This document shows positions 59,800 through 64,000 of a stretch of DNA of 64,000 bases, in pieces; the stretch's first letter is position 1; each line of letters opens with the position of its first letter. The stretch is from CAZTDU01 sp964617355. Its GTDB lineage: Bacteria; Pseudomonadota; Gammaproteobacteria; Burkholderiales; SG8-39. The notes under the pieces are model-generated. The model saw nothing but the letters and a program-made list of their open reading frames with translations, was not told where the DNA came from and ran no database searches. The translations under genes were made by a program, and so were the position numbers. The DNA lies in contig CAZTXP010000144.1 of assembly GCA_964617355.1 (NCBI GenBank), positions 3,036 through 67,035 of the forward strand. Reading direction: 5' to 3'.

Positions 59800-59816
59800 G
59801 TCGCCCACTATAGGTC

Positions 59817-60881
59817 TCACGCTGCATATGCGCCAGCGGGCTCCTCGACGGCTCGATCCCTTCCGCGGGCCGGGGCATCCAGCGTACCAGTGGACAGCCC
59901 ATCCAAGGGGCTGTGCACCCCGCGCCCACCCTTGTTCAGCACGTGCGTGTAGATCATCGTGGTCGAGACATCCGAGTGGCCGAGCAGCTCCTGAACGGTG
60001 CGGATGTCGTAGCCGGCCTCGAGCAGGTGCGTGGCGAAGGAGTGGCGCAGCGTGTGCACGCGCACCGGCTTCGCGATCCCGGCCGCGCGCGCAGCGGCGG
60101 CGACCGCGCGGCCGAGCACGTCGTCGTAGACGTGGTGCCGACGCACCACGCCGCTGCGCGGATCCGCCGAGAGCTTCCCGGAAGGGAACACGAACTGCCA
60201 GCCCCATTCCCGCGCCGCGCGCGGGTACTTGCGCTCGAGTGCATCGGGCAGCCAGACCTCGCCGTAGCCGTCGGCGAGGTCGCGCTCGTGCAGGCGCTTG
60301 GCGCGAGCCAGGTGATCGCGAAGAGGATTCGCGAGCGCAGAGGGCAGCATGGTGCGCCGGTCCTTGCCGCCCTTGCCGTCGCGCACGGTGAGTTGCCCGT
60401 AGGCGAAGTCGACGTCCTTCACGCGCAGCTTCAGGCATTCGCGCAAGCGCAGGCCGGCGCCGTACACCAGCGCCGCCATCAGCCAGCGCGTGCCCTGCAT
60501 CTGCGCGAGCAGCGCGGCGACCTCGTTGCGCGTGAGCACCACGGGCACGTGCACCGGGCGTTTCGCGCGCTCGATCGAACTCATCCACGGCAATTCCACC
60601 GACAGCACGTGCTTGTAGAGGAAGAGCAGCGCCGACAGCGCCTGGTTCTGCGTCGACGCGGCGACGTTGCGCTCGCGCGCGAGGTTCGTGAGGAACGCGC
60701 TCACCTCGGCCGCGCCCATCTCGCGCGGGTGGCGGCGGCCGTGAAAATGCACAAACCGCTTGATCCACTCCACGTACGACTGCTCCGTGCGGTAGCTGTA
60801 GCGCCGCACGCGCATCGCATTGCGCACCTGCTCCAGCAGGCGCGGCGCCGGCCCCGCAGGCCTAAGCGGTTGATTTTCCAT
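59817..60881 (-). CDS. intI: Integron integrase IntI
   Basis: A 354-aa tyrosine recombinase. The SAM-like N-terminal domain is at about residues 14-100 (RRYSYRTEQSYVEWIKRFVHFH is an integron-integrase signature). The catalytic residues are Arg145 (GAGLRLRE), Lys170, His276 and Arg279 (HTLRHSFATHLL), His302 (LLGHSD) and Tyr311 (MIYTHV), each one less than in IntI1. The IntI-specific extra segment, about residues 213-235 (ALERKYPRAAREWGWQFVFP), needed to bind folded attC, is intact. The gene is divergent from the cassettes. It should integrate circular cassettes at attI and excise them by attC x attC. There are no frameshifts, so it is probably active. Confidence 0.97.
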   Translation of the reverse strand: MENQPLRPAGPAPRLLEQVRNAMRVRRYSYRTEQSYVEWIKRFVHFHGRRHPREMGAAEVSAFLTNLARERNVAASTQNQALSALLFLYKHVLSVELPWMSSIERAKRPVHVPVVLTRNEVAALLAQMQGTRWLMAALVYGAGLRLRECLKLRVKDVDFAYGQLTVRDGKGGKDRRTMLPSALANPLRDHLARAKRLHERDLADGYGEVWLPDALERKYPRAAREWGWQFVFPSGKLSADPRSGVVRRHHVYDDVLGRAVAAAARAAGIAKPVRVHTLRHSFATHLLEAGYDIRTVQELLGHSDVSTTMIYTHVLNKGGRGVHSPLDGLSTGTLDAPARGRDRAVEEPAGAYAA

Positions 60882-60902
60882 CGCCTTCCCCGAAAAACAA
60901 CG

Positions 60903-60931
60903 TTGAACAGGATACTGATTATCCGTACAGT
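60903..60931 (+). promoter_or_regulatory. Candidate cassette promoter Pc
   Basis: TTGAAC (60903-60908) and TACAGT (60926-60931) are 17 bp apart and point toward the cassettes. The -35 matches 4/6 and the -10 4/6 of the sigma70 consensus. It overlaps the LexA palindrome, so cassette transcription may also respond to LexA. No other good promoter was seen before the first cassette. Confidence 0.45.
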
Positions 60932-60936
60932 ATCCT
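60909..60936. promoter_or_regulatory. LexA/SOS box controlling intI
   Basis: AGGATACTG-N10-CAGTATCCT is a perfect 9-bp inverted repeat. It includes TACTG-N10-CAGTA, the form of the LexA consensus CTGT-N8-ACAG with one deviation. It lies 28 bp upstream of the intI start and covers a GATAAT -10-like hexamer on the minus strand (60918-60923). SOS control of integron integrases is known from class 1 and Vibrio integrons. Confidence 0.78.
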
Positions 60937-60960
60937 AACGCATTGATCGAGAAGAAGGTT

Positions 60961-61024
60961 TACGCGCCACCCGCAAACAGGCGGATTACACTCCGACTTT
61001 TAGGCAACCTATATAACGTTAGAT
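60961..61024 (+). other. attI recombination site (extent approximate)
   Basis: The crossover is in GTTAGAT at 61018-61024, the R box directly before the first cassette. An inverted core-like element (GGCAAC, from 61003) and the cross-box ACGTTAG complete a simple site. The left limit is a guess. The 60882-61017 gap otherwise holds the promoter and the LexA box. Confidence 0.7.
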
Positions 61025-61361
61025 GACATTCCTGCCCGCCTCGCGCGCTGGTAAGACTGCCGCAGCCGTTTGGGCGCTTGCGTGTATCTCGGTGCTCGCC
61101 TTTGCGTACAACGGCAGGGACATCAAGGACACCGATATCTTCGTATTGGTGGCTCTGCTCGCTTTGTGCTTCCCGGTCAGCTTGGCGCTTTCTGCGGTGC
61201 TCACCGGGCTCTTCTGGCTTCTCGACACGTTCTTTAGCGTCGTGATACCGGGCGGCCTTGGTTTCAACGTGTTTGCGTGGCTGTTGTTTGTCTCCGCCGG
61301 CTACCTGCAGTGGAGGGTCATTGTTCCGCACCTCTTTGCGAGTAAAGAGAATGTCATCTAA
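61023..61361 (+). CDS. Cassette 1: small membrane protein
   Basis: A 112-aa hydrophobic protein with three or four membrane segments (ALACISVLAFAY; FVLVALLALCFPVSLALSAVL; FNVFAWLLFVSAGYLQW). I do not recognise a family. The ATG begins 5 bp after the attI crossover and has no ribosome-binding site within the cassette. The stop TAA is inside the R'' box of its own attC. As the first cassette it is the one most exposed to Pc. Confidence 0.75.
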   Translation: MTFLPASRAGKTAAAVWALACISVLAFAYNGRDIKDTDIFVLVALLALCFPVSLALSAVLTGLFWLLDTFFSVVIPGGLGFNVFAWLLFVSAGYLQWRVIVPHLFASKENVI

Positions 61362-61442
61362 CCCTACGCCCCAACGCGACGCCATGAAGCTCTCCGCCTC
61401 CATCACCCGCAGCGCGTGGCGCGCTTGGGCTCCACGTTAGGC
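61356..61442 (+). other. attC site of cassette 1
   Basis: An 87-bp site from R'' ATCTAAC to R' GTTAGGC. R'' is the exact reverse complement of the GTTAGAT that begins this cassette. The L''/L' arms CCCAACGCG and CGCGcTTGGG pair with one unpaired base, as needed for strand choice. The centre is CATCACCCGCAGC. Confidence 0.92.
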
Positions 61443-61448
61443 TGCGGC

Positions 61449-61847
61449 ATGCACCTGTCGCCAATATCCTTCTTCCTGGCAGTCACCTCGTGCCTCGCTG
61501 CCAATACCGCGGTTGCGTGCTCTTGCGCGAGCACTTCTGACTTTATCGCTGATGGGGAATTGCTAGCGCGCACTTACCACAACGCTACATTTGTTGTTCA
61601 TTTGCGAGTCAACAAAGTCGTCTCCGAGGAAGTCGCGGAAGTTGAAGTTATTGAGGACTTCAAGAACGGGTCTTTGCTAAAGGAAATCATACGAAGCACG
61701 CGCCCAAGCTCCGCATGCGGTCGAGGTCCATTTAAAGCTGGCGAAGAAGGAATATTCTTCGTTCAACAATCGCGAACTGTCGGACTTTGCAGCAATCGAG
61801 GGCACGACAAAGACTTTGTGGAACGACTTAGAAGGTTGAGGCCCTAG
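61449..61847 (+). CDS. Cassette 2: secreted Cys-rich protein, NTR/TIMP-like
   Basis: A 132-aa protein with a signal peptide (MHLSPISFFLAVTSCLAANTAVA) and mature start CSCASTSDFIADGELLARTYHNATFVVHL. Further cysteines lie in SSACGRGPF and VGLCSNRG, and FKAGEEGIFFVQQ is a beta-strand. The CxC start and the ACG/G..YF..pattern resemble bacterial NTR/TIMP-like domains (tentative). It may be an inhibitor or a binding protein in the periplasm. The attC reads in frame into this gene (see findings). Confidence 0.72.
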   Translation: MHLSPISFFLAVTSCLAANTAVACSCASTSDFIADGELLARTYHNATFVVHLRVNKVVSEEVAEVEVIEDFKNGSLLKEIIRSTRPSSACGRGPFKAGEEGIFFVQQSRTVGLCSNRGHDKDFVERLRRLRP

Positions 61848-61863
61848 TTGTCCATGTTCCGCA

Positions 61864-61950
61864 GCCTAACCCTACGCCCCAACGCGACGCCATGAAGCGC
61901 TTCGCCTCCATTGGCGCCTGCGCGTGGCGCGCTTGGGCTCCACGTTAGAG
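61864..61950 (+). other. attC site of cassette 2
   Basis: An 87-bp attC from R'' GCCTAAC to R' GTTAGAG. R'' extends as CCGCAGCCTAAC, complementary over 12 bases to the start of the cassette (GTTAGGCTGCGG). The central segment is CATTGGCGCCTGC. Confidence 0.92.
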
Positions 61951-61953
61951 CGC

Positions 61954-62448
61954 ATGCCCCAGCATTCATTAGTTGCTCTGCTCATCGCAGTCACGCTAAT
62001 GACGGCCTGTGGCTCCGTTGAGCAACCCACACGCATTGCACCGCCGCAGGGGGCTTCCGACGTAAAGGAACTCTGGCTAAACAACGGCATCGCCTTCCAG
62101 ACCTACTTTGTCATGCGTGCCCGCTATCCAGACAACTCGGCGATGAACCACTATTTCAAGGTCATCGGCGAACCGTGGGTGCGTTGTGATTGGATGCCAG
62201 AGTGGCAGAGCTTTCTTGACGGAACGGCATCGCCTATTCAAACCGTTCACCAAAAAGCCTACGCTTGGGTTCATCCGGTCAATCGGCGAATCCTGACGGT
62301 GGCCACCCGTTACTATTCTTCCGAGAAAGCAATGCTCGAACCGGACAACGAAAGTCAACAAGTTCTCGTACTCGAGTACTTCAAGCAAGACATCCAGCAG
62401 GAGATCGCGCGCCTGAAACTTCGGTGTCCAAAATCAAATGCGCTCTAA
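61954..62448 (+). CDS. Cassette 3: predicted lipoprotein
   Basis: A 164-aa protein with a lipoprotein signal (VALLIAVTLMTACGS; lipobox LMTAC, Cys at residue 19). The mature part has no family I recognise. It has repeated aromatic pairs (FQTYFVM, YFKVIGEPWVRCDW, KAYAWVHPVNR) and ends in a Lys-rich helix. The start is 9 bp after the cassette boundary, without a ribosome-binding site. The TAA stop is in R'' of its attC. Confidence 0.72.
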   Translation: MPQHSLVALLIAVTLMTACGSVEQPTRIAPPQGASDVKELWLNNGIAFQTYFVMRARYPDNSAMNHYFKVIGEPWVRCDWMPEWQSFLDGTASPIQTVHQKAYAWVHPVNRRILTVATRYYSSEKAMLEPDNESQQVLVLEYFKQDIQQEIARLKLRCPKSNAL

Positions 62449-62529
62449 CCCTACGCCCCAACGCGACGCCATGAAGCGCTTCGCCTCCATTGGCGTTAGC
62501 GCGTGGCGCGCTTGGGCTCCACGTTAGGA
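62443..62529 (+). other. attC site of cassette 3
   Basis: An 87-bp attC from R'' CTCTAAC to R' GTTAGGA. R'' extends as ATGCGCTCTAAC, the complement of the 12 bases at the cassette start. The last base of R' is A, where Y is the consensus. The centre is CATTGGCGTTAGC. Confidence 0.92.
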
Positions 62530-62534
62530 CCCAA

Positions 62535-62864
62535 ATGCTCCGCAAACGCACGGTGGTCATCTGGCTGACGACAACGTGCGCTCATTTCGCTGTCGCCAAT
62601 CTAGCGTTGATTGCGGCAGCCCATCTCGCCGCTGGACGAGTGCATGGCACTACAGCTCAGCTTCCCGGCATAACGGAGATCATCCTAGGAACAATCGCGT
62701 ACTGGTTGCTTATGCCAGCCTCTCTATTCGCTGCCGGCCCAGACGTTCCACTTCTACTCAAACTCTGCGTCCTAGCCGCAACCAGCTGCGGCTGGGGTGC
62801 TCTGGTAACTGCTGGGTGTGCGCTAGTGAATCGCGGCCCTACGCGAGGCGCCATTGCGTCCTAA
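62535..62864 (+). CDS. Cassette 4: small membrane protein
   Basis: A 109-aa protein with three hydrophobic segments (VIWLTTTCAHFAVANLALIAA; ILGTIAYWLLMPASLFAA; LKLCVLAATSCGWGALVTAGCALV). There is a positively charged start (MLRKR) and tail (NRGPTRG). No family is recognised. It starts 11 bp after the crossover point; the stop TAA is in the attC R'' box. Confidence 0.68.
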   Translation: MLRKRTVVIWLTTTCAHFAVANLALIAAAHLAAGRVHGTTAQLPGITEIILGTIAYWLLMPASLFAAGPDVPLLLKLCVLAATSCGWGALVTAGCALVNRGPTRGAIAS

Positions 62865-62945
62865 CCCTACGCCCCAAAGCGACGCCATGAAGCGCATCGC
62901 CTCATCTGGCGCTTGCGCGTGGCGCGCTTGGGCTCCACGTTAGGC
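62859..62945 (+). other. attC site of cassette 4
   Basis: An 87-bp attC from R'' TCCTAAC to R' GTTAGGC; the 8 bases GTCCTAAC complement the start of its cassette (GTTAGGAC). It has ACCCTACGCCCCAAAGCGACG in place of the usual AACGCG, weakening L'' by one base. The centre is CATCTGGCGCTTGC. Confidence 0.9.
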
Positions 62946-62951
62946 GTCTGA

Positions 62952-63392
62952 ATGCATCTACGCGTCTTTGTTAGTTGCATCGTCAGCTTCTTGTTGAGTA
63001 GCGTACAGGGAATTGCCCTGAGTCAGATCGATTCGGAGATCGTTGCTCCGCGCGCATCGCGTACACCGTCGGAAATGGTTCGCCTTAGGATCGAAGCGCT
63101 TCATCGCCGTGGCGCTGACCTCGAGAAGGCACACAACGTCGTGTACTTCTTTGAGGCGAGCACTCAAGATGAGCTCGTGTCCTTCGTGACAGAACTGAAG
63201 TCTCGAGGCATTGCTTCGCAATCACTTGGGGAATCAAAGAACCGCCGTGGTGTGCCATTCTGGTCGCTCATGGTCACAAAACTCATTGTTCCTTCGGAGG
63301 TACAACTTCTTTCTAGCTTGCTTGAGCTAGAACAGCTCGCGAGTCGCGTGGGCATCGCCTTCGTCTACTGGGGCATCGATCCCCCCAAATGA
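62952..63392 (+). CDS. Cassette 5: RraB-like protein with signal peptide
   Basis: A 146-aa protein. An N-terminal signal-like segment (RVFVSCIVSFLLSSVQGIALS) is followed, from about residue 60, by a domain resembling RraB (ribonuclease E inhibitor protein B): NVVYFFEASTQDELVSFVTEL, VPFWSLMVTKLIVPSEVQ and the ending FVYWGID. RraB is cytoplasmic and regulates RNase E. The signal peptide would put this one outside the cytoplasm, so a role in RNA control is doubtful. The TGA is just before the attC. Confidence 0.7.
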   Translation: MHLRVFVSCIVSFLLSSVQGIALSQIDSEIVAPRASRTPSEMVRLRIEALHRRGADLEKAHNVVYFFEASTQDELVSFVTELKSRGIASQSLGESKNRRGVPFWSLMVTKLIVPSEVQLLSSLLELEQLASRVGIAFVYWGIDPPK

Positions 63393-63396
63393 GAAC

Positions 63397-63482
63397 GCCT
63401 AACCCTGCAGCGCAGCCGACGCCATGAAGCGCCTCGCCTCCATCAATTTATGCGCGTGGCGCGGCTGGCTTTCACGTTAGTG
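63397..63482 (+). other. attC site of cassette 5 (divergent)
   Basis: An 86-bp attC from R'' GCCTAAC to R' GTTAGTG. It differs from the others in both L arms (CGCAGCCGACG and GCGCGGCTGGC), which still pair with each other by compensating changes, and its centre is CATCAATTTATGC. The cassette therefore comes from another attC lineage or has drifted. Confidence 0.88.
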
Positions 63483-63487
63483 CGCAA

Positions 63488-63922
63488 ATGACCGACACCT
63501 CTCACGACTTGGTTGCGGAAACCGTGGATGCGGAGCATCTGCGTCTGCTCGCGATCGGACACTACATTGTTGGCGCAATCTGCATACTCTTTTCGTCGTT
63601 GTTCATCTTCCACTTTGTGTTTGCCGTCTCGGGCGCGTGGGACTTGGCACCTCCTAATGCGACTTCGCAGGCGGCAAAGAGGGCAGCGGAAACAGCAAAT
63701 CACTTTTTCGCTGTGTTTAGCGCTCTGGTCGTATTGAGTGGCTGGGCCCTTGGTGGTTTGGTGATCCTTACTGGGCGGTGGATCGCACGCCGCGTTCACC
63801 ACACCCCAACTATCGTTGTTGCGTGTGTGAATATCGCGCTTGTTCCACTCGGCTCAATACTCGGCGTGTTTACACTCATTGTGCTGTTGCGGCCAAGCGT
63901 CAAGCGCGTGTATGCGCACTAA
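63488..63922 (+). CDS. Cassette 6: three-TM conserved membrane protein
   Basis: A 144-aa protein with three membrane segments (HYIVGAICILFSSLFIFHFVF; VVLSGWALGGLVILTGRW; VACVNIALVPLGSILGVFTLIVL). The layout (N-terminal EHLRLLAIGHYIVG and C-terminal PLGSILGVFTLIVLLRPSVK) matches a small membrane family I know from environmental proteobacteria, of unknown function. The stop TAA is in the R'' box of its attC. Confidence 0.75.
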   Translation: MTDTSHDLVAETVDAEHLRLLAIGHYIVGAICILFSSLFIFHFVFAVSGAWDLAPPNATSQAAKRAAETANHFFAVFSALVVLSGWALGGLVILTGRWIARRVHHTPTIVVACVNIALVPLGSILGVFTLIVLLRPSVKRVYAH

Positions 63923-64000
63923 CCCTACGCCCCAACGCGACGCCATGAAGCGCTTCGCCTCCATCACCCGCAGCGCGTGGCGCGCTTGGGCTCCACGTTA
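63917..64000 (+). other. attC site of cassette 6 (cut by window end)
   Basis: The R'' box is CACTAAC, with 11 bases (TGCGCACTAAC) complementary to the start of its cassette. It is almost identical to attC 1, including the centre CATCACCCGCAGC. The window ends at GTTA of the R' box, so the array continues to the right. Confidence 0.9.

Larger units (their letters stand above)
59817..64000. mobile_element. Chromosomal integron: intI, attI and at least six gene cassettes
   Basis: The element contains a complete integron integrase on the minus strand, a LexA-type box and probable cassette promoter, an attI site, and six plus-strand cassettes each ending in an attC of about 87 bp. The attC sites are almost identical to one another, the mark of sedentary chromosomal integrons, unlike mobile integrons with varied attCs. 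No transposase, IS or resistance gene is present. The cassette genes are clearly AT-richer than the chromosome on the left. The window ends inside the sixth attC, so the array continues. Confidence 0.93.

Noticed and set aside
61018..63482. Insertion sequences or transposon inverted repeats
   Set aside because: No transposase is present; the repeats are in direct orientation and match attC architecture.
61356..64000. CRISPR array, because of regularly recurring repeats
   Set aside because: The repeats are 86-87 bp with about 330-510 bp between them, each gap holds one ORF, and an integron integrase is adjacent; they are attC sites.
1..64000. rRNA and tRNA genes, prophage, replication origin
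   Set aside because: Looked for by eye and none was recognised; a covariance search could still reveal a small RNA.

Overview
The window is high-GC DNA (about 70% by eye) with tightly packed genes, frequent ATGA start/stop overlaps and many LysR-regulated catabolic clusters. It carries seven Bug-family (tripartite tricarboxylate transporter, TTT) periplasmic receptors, cytochromes c4, MsrB, SrkA and an MlaF-like ATPase. This points to a betaproteobacterium, most likely a free-living Burkholderiales-type organism from soil or water. No rRNA or tRNA gene was seen.

Layout. (1) 1-13.3 kb: a plus-strand series of amidase, acyl-CoA synthetase, thioesterase, three Bug receptors, an SDR, the two hydantoinase/oxoprolinase subunits, a beta-decarboxylating dehydrogenase and a threonine aldolase; a DsbA-fold isomerase is on the minus strand. 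(2) 13.3-23.5 kb: a divergent LysR regulator with a perfect palindrome in its intergenic region, then cupin, a branched-chain-type ABC importer (permease and both ATPases fused into one 840-aa protein), aldehyde dehydrogenase, ThDP enzyme and SDR. This looks like one import-and-degrade operon of unknown substrate. (3) 23.5-28.9 kb: a cytochrome region with a broken nrfA, ccmF, ccmI/nrfG-like, two cytochromes c4 and a small cytochrome c, with an FNR-type site. (4) 28.9-42.4 kb: small regulator-plus-enzyme clusters (FAD dehydrogenases/GntR, LysR/HAD/Bug/PLP enzyme, LysR/CoA transferase/Bug, LysR/ThDP enzyme). (5) 42.4-47.1 kb: DoxX, flavodoxin-fold quinone reductase, GST, DODA dioxygenase, amidohydrolase and extradiol dioxygenase, suggesting aromatic or quinone metabolism. 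(6) 47.1-59.1 kb: Vgb-like propeller, Bug receptor plus UroD-like protein, MFS, MsrB, MlaF, Bug receptor plus D-aminoacylase, exported methyltransferase, SrkA and a second MFS.

(7) 59.1-64 kb is the standout: a chromosomal integron. A toxin-antitoxin-like pair and gene remnants lie beside a complete integron integrase (IntI, minus strand) with all tyrosine-recombinase catalytic residues and the IntI-specific insertion. Its promoter region holds a near-ideal LexA/SOS palindrome, followed by attI and at least six plus-strand gene cassettes separated by near-identical attC sites of about 87 bp. Each cassette's 5' end is complementary to the R'' end of its own attC, as expected of cassettes inserted as circles. 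The cassette genes are visibly AT-richer than the host DNA, lack obvious ribosome-binding sites, and all encode exported or membrane proteins: three small membrane proteins, one lipoprotein, one secreted CxC/NTR-like protein and one signal-peptide-bearing RraB-like protein. The array runs off the right edge inside the sixth attC.
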